DNA from: Roseiarcus sp963780825
Lineage (GTDB): Bacteria > Pseudomonadota > Alphaproteobacteria > Rhizobiales > Beijerinckiaceae
Assembly (NCBI GenBank): GCA_963780825.1
Contig: CAWADL010000014.1
Coordinates: 124,001 to 188,000, forward strand
Reading direction: 5' to 3'
DNA length: 64,000 bases
Shown here: positions 8,468 to 18,285 of the stretch, piece by piece
Layout: the number at the start of each line of letters is the position of its first letter
Position numbering within the stretch: the stretch's first letter is position 1
Position numbers and translations under genes: made by a program
The notes under the pieces: model-generated
What the model was told of the DNA's origin: nothing
Seen by the model: the letters and a program-made list of their open reading frames with translations, nothing else
The model's database searches: none

Positions 8468-9038
8468 TCAGCCCGGAAGAAGAACCGAGTTGATGACATG
8501 AATGACGCCATTCGACTGCAAGACGTCGGCGATCGTCACCATCGCGGTGTCACCCTTGGCGTCTGTGACCGCTATCCCATTGCCCATCTTGGAGAACGAA
8601 AGCGAGCCGCCCTGGACGGTCTGCACCGTATAGTGTCCGCCCATCGCGTCGATCTTGGCGCTCAAGTCCGCGGCCGTCATTTTGCCGGGCACGACGTGAT
8701 AGGTGAGCACCGCGGTCAACTTATCCTTGTTGGCCGGCTCCAACAGCGTCTTGACTGTGCCCGCGGGAAGCTTGGCGAAGGCTTCGTTGGTCGGGGCGAA
8801 AACGGTGAACGGGCCTGCGCCCTCGAGAGTGTCAACCAGACCGGCTGCTTTGACGGCCGCGACCAGGGTCGTATGGTCCTTAGAATGGATGGCGTTTTGT
8901 ACGATGTTCTTGCTCGGGATACATCGGCGCGCCGCCGACCATCTTGGTCATCTGGGCGTAAGCGACACCCGCGCCGAGCGGCGCGGCCAGCGCGACACCG
9001 GCAATCAGCAACGCCGCGCGTAGGTTAAACTTGTTCAT
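8468..9038 (-). CDS. Secreted fasciclin-domain protein
   Basis: About 189 residues: a signal peptide ('MNKFNLRAALLIAGVALAA' to about residue 28) and one fasciclin (FAS1) domain. Domain motifs are 'HTTLVAAVKAAGLVDTLEG', 'GPFTVFAPTNEAFAKLPAG', 'LTAVLTYHVVPGKMTAADL' (the conserved Y-H motif) and 'NGVIHVINSVLLPG' at the end. One extra base near 8917 breaks the frame between 'MVGGAPMYP' and 'SKNIVQNAIHSKD'. The ATG at 9038 follows 'GGGAGAGGG'. FAS1 proteins act in adhesion outside the cytoplasm; a specific role is unknown. Confidence 0.88.
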
Positions 9039-9205
9039 TTCACCCTCTCCCTAATCTCTTCCCGTGTGGGGGACGGAGGATTTACGGGGGCGGATTGCGG
9101 TAGTTTTTCCCCACCGTTGACGTTTTCGTGATCAGCAAGCGCCGGCGGCGGCGCGTCAGGACCGAAGCCGTGCTAACCTGACGCAGAGGAAATAGCGGAG
9201 GCGGA

Positions 9206-11593
9206 ATGATCCGTAAGCTGGTCGTCAATCTGTTTCGGCTGGTGGTCATCGCCGTCGTATTTGTAGTGCTGTTTGCCGGATATCTGTTCTACCGCGCCAT
9301 GCCCTCTTATGCAGGCCGCGCGGAAATCGACGGGCTGAAAAGTGAAGCGCGGGTTTGGAGCGACGGCTACGCCGTCCCGCATATCTTCGCCAATGATTTC
9401 GACTCCGCCGCCCGCGCGCTTGGTTGGCTGCACGCGAGCGAACGACTGTTGCAAATGGAGATCCAGCGTCGCGCCGGCGAGGGGCGTCTTGCCGAGATGC
9501 TGGGGCCCGATCTCGTAAAGGTCGACAGTTTCATCCGTACGCTCGGCTTCCCTCACCTTGCGGAATCGAGCTTCGCGGCGCTGTCCCCGGAGACCCAATC
9601 CCGGCTGCAAGCCTATGCCGAGGGCGTCAACGCCTGGCTTGCCTCGCATGAGGACCAACTGCCGCCCGAGTTCCTGATCCTCGGCGCCAAGCCGCAGGCC
9701 TGGACGCCCGTCGATTTGCTGGTCATCGGCAAATTGTTGAGCCTGCAGCTCAGCGGCAACTACCGGACCGAGATGATGCGCGCGCGCGTCGCGCAGAAAC
9801 TCGGGGTCGAGAAAGCCGCGTGGATCTTTCCTGATCTCACCCTGAATTCGCCGATCACGACCGCGCCGGAAAACTCGTCCGATCATTCGGCGCTCGACCC
9901 TTATGAGGCGCTCGGCCGCTGGTCGCCGTTTGCGCATGGCGCGTCCAACTGGTGGGCGGTTTCGGGCGCGCGCACGACCACCGGCAAGCCGATCCTCGCC
10001 AACGACCCGCATCTCGATCTCGGTGCGCCGATTCTCTGGTATCTCGCGCGCATCGTGACGCCGAGCGGATCGTTGAAAGGCGTCACCATACCCGGCGCGC
10101 CGATCGTGCTGCTCGGAGAGAATGACCGCATCGCCTGGGGTTTCACGACGGCGGACACCGACACACAAAATCTTTTCATCGAGACGATGGATCCCGCCGA
10201 TCCGAACAAATATCTCACCCCAGACGGGTCGAAGCCGTTCGAGACGCGCAACGAGATCATCCATGTCAAGGGCGCGCCCGACGTCACCCTGAAGGTCCGT
10301 TCGACTCGGCACGGGCCGGTGCTCTCCGACATCGACGCGGCGATGCGCGACCTTGTCGGGCCGGGCAAGGCGATGTCGCTTGCCTTCACGGGGCTCGGCG
10401 ACAAGGACACGACCTACGACGCCATCATGCGCCTCGGCCAAGCCAAGGACTGGGACACCTTTCTCTCGGCGATGCGCCTGTTCCAAACGCCGACGCAAAA
10501 CATTTCTACGCCGACGTCGATGGCAATATCGGCTTCATCAGTCCCGGCCTGATCCCGACGCGGAAGTCCGGCGACGGGTTGACGCCGTCGGATGGCGCCT
10601 CAGGCGAGTTCGATTGGACGGGAGTGCTGCCGTTCGAGCGCTTGCCGCAGACCTTCAACCCGAAAGCCGGCTTCGTATTCAACGCCAACAACGCACTGAC
10701 GCCCGCCTCGGAGGAGTTGACCTATCGGGCGTGATTGGGAGGAGCCCTGGCGCGCGCGCCGCATCCAGCAATGGTTGGATCGGCCGCAAAAGCACGACCT
10801 TGATACGTCAGCAGCGATGCAAACGGACCATATGTCGCTGGCCCTCATCGCCGCGAAGCCGTTGATGGCGGCAATCAAACCCTCCGACGAGCGGGCGCGA
10901 CAGGCGCTGGCGCTGGTCGTCGGCTGGGACGGCGTGACCGAGGCGGATCGCGCGGAACCGTTGATCGCCGAGACGTTTCTTTATGAGCTCAGCAGGATGT
11001 TGTTGACCGAGAAGACGGGCATCGCGCTGAACGGGGAATTCGGGCCGTTTTTCGTCACCTCCCTATTGTCGTTGGTCAAACAGCATCCGGAATATTGCTC
11101 CAGCGAGACGCAACCTGATCCGGATTGCGGGCTGACGCTCGCGCGCGCATTCGACCGCGCGCTGCAGCGCATTGTCGAGCGTCACGGCGGCGATATGAGC
11201 AAATGGCGATGGGGTGACGAACAGACAGCGCTGGTTCAGCACAAGGTGTTTCAGCACGTCCCGTTGCTCGACTGGTTCAGCGATCTTTCGTTCCCGTCCG
11301 GCGGGGATTTCTATTCGCTCGATCGCGGCGGCGGATATGATACGCCCGAAGATCAACCGCTTGCCCGCACCAAGGCCGGAGGCTATCGCGGCATCTTCGA
11401 TCTCTCCGATCCCGCCCGCTCGCGCTTCATGATCGCGACCGGCCAATCCGGCCATATTTTCTCAAAGCACTATCGCGACCTGTTGCCGCTGTGGCGCGCC
11501 GGCAAGGGGATTGTGCTGACGGGGACGGAAGAGGAGCTTAGAGCCGCCGGAGCTCAGCTGATGGTGTTCGCGCCGAAGGGCGGTGGACAGTGA
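9206..11593 (+). CDS. Penicillin acylase family (Ntn-hydrolase) protein
   Basis: About 795 residues, membrane-anchored or exported by an N-terminal hydrophobic segment (residues 5-28). This peptidase S45 family makes a precursor that cleaves itself into alpha and beta chains; the nucleophile should be the Ser in 'FAHGASNWWAVSGARTTTG' (about residue 248), the new beta-chain N-terminus. Other family motifs are 'ILANDPHLDLGAPILWY', 'GENDRIAWGFTTADTDTQNL' and the late 'ATGQSGHIFSKHYRDLLPLW'. Two shifts break it, near 10500 (in 'NIFYADVDGNIGFISPG') and near 10731. Members cleave penicillins, cephalosporins or acyl-homoserine lactones; the substrate here is unknown. Confidence 0.88.
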
Positions 11594-11636
11594 TGAGGTA
11601 GGCCGGCCGAAGCCTTGCGAGGCGCCACGGCTGCGG

Positions 11637-11722
11637 CCCCCTCTCCCCGCGTGTCACACGACGTAGCGCGCCGCATCAACAAAGCAGCGGGGAGAGGGTT
11701 GGGGTGAGGGGCGAGCCGCTTG
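11637..11722. repeat. 86-base repeat, family C, copy 1
   Basis: Contains 'CTCTCCCCGCGTGTCACACG', 'ACGTAGCGCGCCGCATCAA', 'GCGGGGAGAGGGTTGGGGTG' and 'AGGGGCGAGCCGCTT'. Internally the ends 'CTCTCCCCGC' and 'GCGGGGAGAG' are complementary. A nearly identical copy lies inverted at 11834-11918. Confidence 0.85.
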
Positions 11723-11833
11723 GACGTTTCCAACCATCGCGCACCGTCTCAATTTTATTATAGAAGATTTCAGGCAACCGTTCTTGTTTTCGTGCAATCA
11801 GCTTCGGTTGTGCCGCGCGGGAAGCGCGCGTCC

Positions 11834-11918
11834 GAGTGGCTCGCCCCTCACCCAAACCTCTCCCCGCTCGCGCATTGATGCGGCGCGCTACGTCGTGCGA
11901 CACGCGGGGAGAGGGGTC
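11834..11918. repeat. Family C repeat, copy 2 (inverted)
   Basis: The reverse complement of this stretch matches 11637-11722 almost base for base, including 'GTGTCGCACGACGTAGCGCG' (copy 1 has one A for G). The two copies face each other across about 110 bases, so the transcript could fold into a long stem. Confidence 0.85.
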
Positions 11919-12169
11919 CCTGGCCGTCGTGCTACGCAGTGCGGCGGGGACGGCGGTCTCCGTTCAAGCGCCTCATTCTGCCGATCTTTTGCAAGCGGAA
12001 CCGCCGCGGTCAGCGACCGCGGCCACATAGGCGCCCACAGATTGCACTTCCTTCGTTTTTCCGCCGATTTCGTCGGCAAACGCCTTGCGCCCGGCGCTGC
12101 GACTTGGCAAATTCCGCTCCCTTTTGCGCGCCCCGCTCTGGCGCGGCTCAGCAAGCGTAGGAAGTCGTG

Positions 12170-13292
12170 ATGAAGGTCACCATCGAGCGCTCCGCCCTCC
12201 TGAAGGCGCTGGGTCACATCCATCGCATCGTCGAGCGGCGCAACACCATCCCGATCCTCTCCAACGTGCTGATCGACGCGCCGCGACGGAAAGCTCGAAT
12301 TGAAGGCGACCGACCTCGACCTCGAGGCCACCGAGACCGCGCCGGCGGACGTCGCCACGGCGGGGTCGACGACGGTTTCGGCGCATCTGTTCCACGACAT
12401 CGTGCGCAAGCTCGCCGACGGCGCGCAGGTCAGCCTGGAGATCGCCCCGCGATTCCGGGCAATTGGTGCTGCGTTCCGGCCGCTCGCGCTTCTTCCTGCA
12501 AAGCCTGCCCGCCGCCGACTTCCCCGATCTCACCACCGGCGAGTTCGGGCACAAGTTCGAACTGCCCGCGGTCGAGTTGCAGCGGCTGATCGCCGACGCG
12601 CAATTCGCGATCTCGACCGAGGAGACGCGCTACTATCTGAACGGCATCTATTTCCACTGCGCCGAGGCCGCCGGCAAACAGGTGCTTCGCGCGGTGGCGA
12701 CCGACGGCCATCGCCTCGCCCGCGTCGAGACCGCCGCGCCCGAAGGCGCGATCGGCATGCCCGGCGTCATCGCGCCGCGCAAGGCCGTGTCGCGAAATCC
12801 TCAAGCTGCTCGAAGACCCGACGCGCGACGTGACCGTCGAGATTTCGCAGGTGAAAGCCCGCTTCGGCTTCGGCGACTTGACGCTGACCACCAAGCTGAT
12901 CGACGGCACCTTCCCCGACTACAATCGCGTGATCCCGCTGCATAACGACAAGCGGCTCGTCGTCGAGAAGGATCCGTTTCAGCGGGCGGTCGATCGTGTC
13001 TCCACGATTTCCTCGGAGCGCGGGCGGGCGATCAAACTGTCGATCGCCGACAATCGCATGATCGCTTTCCGTCAACAATCCGGATTCGGGCTCGGCCTCG
13101 GAGGAGATCGAGGTCGACTACGATTCGACGCCGATGGATATCGGCTTCAACTCGCGCTATCTCCTAGAGATCGCCCAGCAACTCAGCGGCGACACGGCGC
13201 TGATCAAACTCTCCGACCCCGGCTCGCCGACGATCATCATGGATCGCGACGGCGCCCAGGCGCTCTATGTGCTGATGCCGCTCAGGGTGTGA
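12170..13292 (+). CDS. dnaN: DNA polymerase III sliding clamp (beta subunit)
   Basis: About 373 residues making the ring-shaped dimeric clamp that tethers the replicative polymerase. The reconstructed protein starts 'MKVTIERSALLKALGHIHRI' with 'VERRNTIPILSNVLIDA', continues through 'FALPAADFPDL'-type sequence ('SLPAADFPDLTTGEFG'), 'ETRYYLNGIYFH', 'LRAVATDGHRLARVE' and 'LIDGTFPDYNRVIP', and ends with the canonical 'YVLMPLRV'. A GTG directly precedes the ATG at 12170. Single-base shifts occur near 12285, 12457, 12790, 13068 and 13092. Because the gene is essential, these are most likely sequence errors. Neither dnaA nor recF is adjacent here. Confidence 0.92.
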
Positions 13293-13387
13293 GCGCCCTT
13301 CCTGGGAACACGCGCGTCTCGCGCGCTCTTGCGGGCGGGACGCCCATAGGCGCTTAGAACGGCTGACGATTAAATCGAAACGTTTGT

Positions 13388-13495
13388 GTCATCCCCGCGA
13401 AAGCGGGGATCCAGGGGCTGCCGCACGTCGTATAGCCGACACGTTGAAGCGCGCGTCGTGTAGCCCCTGCGATCCCCGCGTTCGCGGGGATGACA
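13388..13495. repeat. Palindromic repeat 'CATCCCCGCGAAAGCGGGGA' type
   Basis: The left unit 'TCATCCCCGCGAAAGCGGGG' with 'CCAGGGGCT' (13389-13419) and right unit 'AGCCCCTGCGATCCCCGCG' with 'TTCGCGGGGATGACA' (13462-13495) are mutually inverted, and each contains its own short hairpin. It lies between the convergent dnaN and livM-like genes and could serve both as a terminator-like structure. Confidence 0.8.
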
Positions 13496-13505
13496 TATTG
13501 GGAGT

Positions 13506-14535
13506 TCACCGCTCTCCCGCGCCGACGACCCTAAGCTGCAGCGGCAACAGCTGCGCCCGCCAGCGCTTGCGCACAAATCCCCAGATACCCTTCGGCTCGA
13601 CCAGCATCACCCCGATCGCGACCGCGCCGAGCGCAATCAGATAGAGCGGCCCCAGATCGGATAGCGTCTCGCGCAGCAGGAAATAGACCAGCGTACCGAT
13701 GATCGGCCCCTCGAACGATGCCGATGCCGCCGATCACCACCATGAAGATGACCAGCGCCGTCCAATCATTGACGCTGAACGCGGCGTCGAGGTGATATGC
13801 GAAGGCTTTGCAGAAAGATCAGCGCGCCAACCATCGCCGTGCCCGCCGCCGCGACAACGTAGACAATGAGCTTGGTGCGCGCCATCGATACGCCGTTGCT
13901 GCGCGCCGCAGCTCGTTGTCGCGAATCGCCGTCAGCGCGAGGCCAAGCCGCGAGCGCAGCACGAGAAAAATCGCGGCGAGGATGACGAGCAGCAGCGCCA
14001 GCGAAACCCGATATGCCACGGCGAAACGATCGTGCTGGCCTGCGGCCGATCGCTGGTCAGCGACGCGCGCGGGCAGGCTCATGCCGGAGCCGCCGCCGAG
14101 CGGCGTGATGAGATTGGCTGACAGCCGCAACACCTCCGCCACAACCCAGGAGCCGATGGCGAAATAGGCGCCCGCGCAGACCGAAACAGCAGGCCCGCGA
14201 CGGGAACGGCAAAGATCGCCGCGACGAGCCCGACGATCGGCACGCAGAGCAGCGGCGGCACGCCGGCTTTGGTCGCGAGCGCGAACAGGCCGTAGCCGCC
14301 GAGGCCGACAAAGGCCTGCTGGCCGACCGAGACCAGGCCCGCGTAGCCGGCCAGGAAATTCCACAGGCTCGCCAGCGCGAGATAGAGGAAGATGTCGATC
14401 AGCAGCCGCATCGTGTCGGTCGACGGCCCAAGCCGGCGCTGCGGCGAGCGCCGCAACGCAGCGGCGACGCCACGACGACGAGCGCGCCTGGTCGAGCGGG
14501 TCGCGCGCGTGACGCGGAAATGCGCCGCTCGTCAC
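13506..14535 (-). CDS. Branched-chain-type ABC transporter permease, LivM-like
   Basis: A polytopic inner-membrane permease of the LivM group. Readable blocks include 'LLIDIFLYLALASLWNFLAG', 'YAGLVSVGQQAFVGLGGYGL', 'RGAYFAIGSWVVAEVLRL', 'SRLGLALTAIRDNE' (the LivM cytoplasmic-loop signature) and 'GGIGTIEGPIIGTLVYF'-like sequence near the end ('DLGPLYLIALGAVAIGVML'). The reading frame changes several times (roughly 13730, 13810, 13890, 14100, 14190 and 14460). It is the last gene of the importer operon read leftward from 18228, and its start, near the livH stop, is approximate. If the shifts are real the importer is dead; an error-rich assembly is likelier. Confidence 0.72.
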
Positions 14536-15411
14536 GTCCGGCTCCCGAACAGGCCCGGCGGGCTGAATGGCGAGCACGGCGAGAAATGCGAGATGGCCGG
14601 CGAGGATTTGGAAGCCGGGATCGATCGGACGCGGCGAGCGACTGCACGACGCCGAGAATGACGCCGCCCGCCAGCGTGCCCCAGAAACTGCTGAGCCCGC
14701 CGATAATGACCGCCTCGAAACCGAAGATCAGACGCGTCGGGCCGGTGGCCGGATCAAAATTCGTGCGGATCGCGAGCAGCACGCCGGCGAGCGCCGACGA
14801 CCGCGAGCGAAAGGCCCATCGCGAGCCCAAACACGTGGCGTGTTGTTGAAACCCATCAACTGCGCGATCGCGCGGATCGTCGGAGACGGCGCGGAAGCCG
14901 CGTCCGATCGAGGTGCGATAGAGCAGGATATTGCAGGCCGCCGATGACCAGCACGGCGAGCGCGAGCTGCAGCAGCGGCAGCACGCCGATCGTCGACCGC
15001 GTCGTTGACCTGGAAGCTCGGCACCTCGATGCCGCCGGCCTGCAGGCGGCTGATTGTCGGCGGAGAACAGCTGCAGCAAGCCGTTCTGGATGATGATCGA
15101 GAGGCCGAACGACGACCAGCAGCGGCGGCATCAGATCGCCGCCGAGCGTTCGGTTGAAAAGGCCGCGCTGCAAGAGATAGCCGACGACCGCCATGATCGG
15201 CACGACGAAAACCAGCGAGACGAGCGGATTGATGCCGAGCGGTCTGGGTGACGATCGAGCGCGACATAGGCCGGCCAGCACGATGAGATCGCCATGCGCG
15301 ATATTGACGAGCTTCATCACGCCGAAGATGAGCGCCAGGCCGATCGCGAACATGGCATAGAGCGCCGCCGAGCATGACGCCCTGCATGATCGTGTTGATC
15401 CAGTCGCCCAT
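14532..15411 (-). CDS. Branched-chain-type ABC transporter permease, LivH-like
   Basis: About 292 residues. The start 'MGDWINTIMQGVMLGGALYA' continues 'MFAIGLALIFGVMKLVNIAH' and 'GDLIVLAGY', the standard LivH N-terminus. Later blocks are 'RTSIGRGFRAVSDDPRAIAQ', 'LMGFNNTPRVWA', 'GFEAVIIGGLSSFWGTLAGG' and 'VILGVVQSLAA', ending 'GLFGSRT'. At least six frame changes are needed (for example near 14790, 14870, 14940, 15110, 15245 and 15370). It pairs with LivM to form the translocation pore. The gap to the livF stop is only 4 bases. Confidence 0.75.
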
Positions 15412-15415
15412 AGCC

Positions 15416-16132
15416 TCAGACCCCGAAATAGGCGGCGGCGATCGCCTGCGCGCGTCAGCGCGCCCGCGCCGCCCTGCAACGCCATGCGGCCTTCCAACAT
15501 GCAATAGACGCGGTCGGCGATCTTCAGGGCCTGCGTCGATGTCCTGCTCGACGATGATCGCCGAGACGCCGCTCGCGACGATCTCGCGCAGCGCGCGTAA
15601 ATGTCGCGCACGACGATGGGGGCCAGGCCGAGGCTCAGTTCGTCGCAGAGCAGCAGCTGCGGGTTGGACATCAGCGCGCGGCCGATCGCGACCATCTGCT
15701 GCTGGCCGCCTGATAGCGCCGAGATCGCGGAGCAGGCGGCGCTGCAGAAGATCGGGAAGAGCTCATAGATCGCGCCGAGTGTCCAGCGGCCCGCCCGCCG
15801 GACTTGCGCGCCTATTATGAGGTTCTCCTCGACGCGTGAGCGAGGCAAACAGAGCGCCGCCCTTCCGGCACCAGCGCAAGCCCGCGCGCGACGATCTCAT
15901 AAGGCGGGCGCGCCGCCGATCGCGGTCGCCCTCGAAGAATACGCGTCGGGCGCGAGCCGCAACCAGACCCGACGATGACTATTCGAGCAACGTGCTCTTG
16001 CCCGCGCCGTTGGCGCCGATGATGGCGACGATCTGCCCTGAGGAGATGGCGACGTCGACGCCGTACAGCGCCTGCACGTCGCCATACCAGGCTTCGAGAT
16101 CGCGCGATCTCGAGCAGCGGCGCTTCAGGCAT
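15416..16132 (-). CDS. Branched-chain-type ABC transporter ATP-binding protein, LivF-like
   Basis: About 238 residues. N-terminus 'MPEAPLLEIADLEAWYGDVQ' with the Walker A block 'VAIIGANGAGKSTLLE', signature 'SALSGGQQQMVAIGRALM', Walker B 'PQLLLCDELSLGLAPIVVRD' and C-terminal 'TQALKIADRVYCMLEGRMAL'. Frame changes occur near 15480, 15545, 15745, 15850, 15975 and 16105. The start codon overlaps the end of the livG gene. The ATPase energises import together with LivG. Confidence 0.75.
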
Positions 16133-16867
16133 CGGCTTCGATGCCCATGTAGATCTCGGCGACTTTCGGTTGTTTCAACACCTCGTGCGGATCGCCGTCG
16201 GCGATGAAGCTGCCCTGATAGAGCACGAGCGCGCGCGGTCACCACGGAAAGCAGCGCATGCAGCACGTGTTCGATCCAGAGGATCGTTACACCGGTGGCG
16301 TTGACGCGCCTGACGAGCGCGACGAGGTCCTCGACATTCGTGTTGGTTGAGGCCGCCGGCGATCTCGTCGAGCAGCAGCAGTTTCGGGTCGCTGGCGAGC
16401 GCGCGCGCAAGCTCCAGACGCTTGCGATCCAGCAGCGTCAGCCGACCGGCCGGTGTGTTGGCGCGCGCTTCGGAGCCGCAGTCGGTGAGAATCTCCAGAC
16501 CGCGGCGTTGCGCGTCACGCTGCGTGCGCTTGCCGCCGAAGCAGGCGGCGACGACGAGGTTCTCGAACACCGTCATCTCGCCGAAGGGCTGCGGGACCTG
16601 GAAGGCGCGGCGAAAGCCCGAGCCTGCAGCGCGCTTCCGGCGGCAGCGCGGCCGAGCGGTCGGCCGTCGAACACGATATCGCCGGCGTCGGGAGCGACCG
16701 TTCCCGTGATCAGTCCGAGCAGCGTCGTCTTGCCGGCGCCATTCGGTCCAAGCACGCCGACGCGCGGAGCCGGGCTCGATGTCGAGATCGAGATCGCGCG
16801 CGATGACGATGGCGCCGAAGGCTTTGAGACTTTGCGAAAGCGTGAAGAGGGGCCATCGCCATCCCAT
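16125..16867 (-). CDS. Branched-chain-type ABC transporter ATP-binding protein, LivG-like
   Basis: About 247 residues. Readable parts are 'LFTLSQSLKAFGAIVIARDL', Walker A 'VGVLGPNGAGKTTLLGLITG', the LivG-type 'GFRRAFQVPQPFGEMTVFEN' (Q-loop region), 'RLTLLDRKRLELARALAS', Walker B 'DPKLLLLDEIAGGL', 'GVTILWIEHVLHALLSV' and C-terminal 'GDPHEVLKQPKVAEIYMG'. Shifts occur near 16225, 16345, 16610 and 16770. Its end overlaps the livF start by 8 bases. The start near 16867 is approximate. Confidence 0.75.
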
Positions 16868-16941
16868 GACATCAGCGGCGAGGCGTGACAGTCGCGGATA
16901 GCGCGACGGCCGCAGCGCGAAAGAACGCTCCCAGCGCCCAA

Positions 16942-18228
16942 TCAATAGGCGATCGGCTCGAATTCTTCACCGTGTGGATGCCGGGATAAGCCGTGTTGTC
17001 GGCGATCATAATGTCGTATTTGAATTCCTTGCCCTTCACCCACTGGCCGCCGACCAGCGGCGTCGTCGAGACGTTTTTCACCGGACCGTTCTTCCACGAG
17101 ACTGGGCCGACGATCGATTGATAGTCGGTCGCCGGGATCGATTCCAGGATCGACTTCGGGTCTTCGACATCCTTGGTGCGCTTCAACACATCGATCGCGA
17201 CTTCGAGCAGGGCATGCTTGAAACCGATCGGCTGCAACCACTGCTTGCCCGTAGCCTTGGTGAAGGCCGCGCACAGCTCCGCCGCCGACTGGCCAGTGAG
17301 GCCCGACTTGAACGGATGGTTCGGCGACCACCATTCCTCGGAGGAGAGCCCGGCGCCGCGATCGCCGAGCGCCTCGATCGAGGCCGGGAACAGCAGCGCC
17401 TTGGCGACCGTCACCGCCTTCGGCTTGAACCCCTGCTGGCCACACTGCGACCAGAAGGTCGCGAAATCCGGCGGTAGGAACACACCGCTGACGATGTCGC
17501 AATTGGCCGCCTTCAGCTTGGCGATCTGCGCGGAGAAATCGTTCGAGAGCGGCGTGAACAGGCCGAGGTCGACGACCTTGTAGCCCGCCTTCTCGAAGCC
17601 CGGCTTCAGCCCATGATCCTTGTCAGCCAGCGCAACGCCGTCGGAGTCGTTGGACCACAACGTTCCAACCGTCTTGTTGGTGTCGATCTTGTTCCAGAGC
17701 CCGGTAAAAGTCTGCACGACTTGCGAGAGGCCCCAGAAGAAATGATAGGTCCACTCAAAGCCCGTCTTCGGGTCGCCGCCGCGGCCGAAGAACGCCGCCT
17801 CCCAGGGCGTGTCCGTCGTCACGCAGGGCACGGCGTTGGCTTCGCACTGGTCGCTGACAGGATTGACGGTGTCGCCTGTGGAAGAGGCGAGCATCAGGTC
17901 GACCTTGTCCTTGGTGATCAGCTCCTGCGCGACCTCCGCGGAGCGGCTCGGGTTTGATTGATTATCCTTGACGATGATCTCGACCGGGTAGGTCTTGCCA
18001 CCAATAGTCGAGACCGTTGGCGAGCAGCTTCCTTACCCCCGACAATACAAACTCGTCGGCCGAGCCGAAGGCGGCGATGGGACCCGTCTCGGGGCTGACA
18101 AAGCCGAGCTTGATCGTCTTCGTCGCCGCGTATCCGCTCCTTATATAGGCGGGCGCGGCGATCAGGCCGGCGCCGACGCCGAGCCCCTGCACGACGCGAC
18201 GGCGGCTCACCCTATTGTTGATCGTCAT
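16942..18228 (-). CDS. ABC transporter substrate-binding protein, LivK-like (Tat signal)
   Basis: About 428 residues, periplasmic. The N-terminus 'MTINNRVSRRRVVQGLGVG' carries a twin-arginine motif and is followed by a hydrophobic segment and 'AYIRSGYAATKTIKLGFVSP'. The Peripla_BP_6 fold is recognised from 'ETGPIAAFGSADEFVLSGV', 'VDLMLASSTGDTVNPVSDQC' and 'LKAANCDIVSGVFLPPDFA'. Shifts lie near 17998 and 16960; the corrected C-terminus is 'HTVKNFEPIAY'. Such receptors bind amino acids, amides or aromatic acids. With the neighbouring monooxygenases an aromatic ligand is plausible, but this is inference. Confidence 0.83.
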
Positions 18229-18285
18229 CCCATCCCTCCCTAGGCGTTTTCCCTCAGCGCCGCCGTTACCGACGATCGCGCGCTA

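Larger units (their letters stand above)
11594..12169. other. Gene-free 576-base stretch with two inverted repeat copies
   Basis: No convincing gene is visible in either strand. The stretch contains two copies of an 80-90 base element (listed separately) in opposite orientation. The dnaN promoter presumably lies in its last 150 bases, but I see no strong -35/-10 pair. Confidence 0.7.

Noticed and set aside
9173..10498. A 441-codon open frame on the minus strand
   Set aside because: It lies wholly opposite the penicillin-acylase gene, is Arg/Gly/Ala-rich without any family motif, and arises from the high G+C codon pattern.
13388..13495. Possible CRISPR-like repeats
   Set aside because: Only two units, mutually inverted, with no regular spacers and no cas genes; it is a palindromic element.
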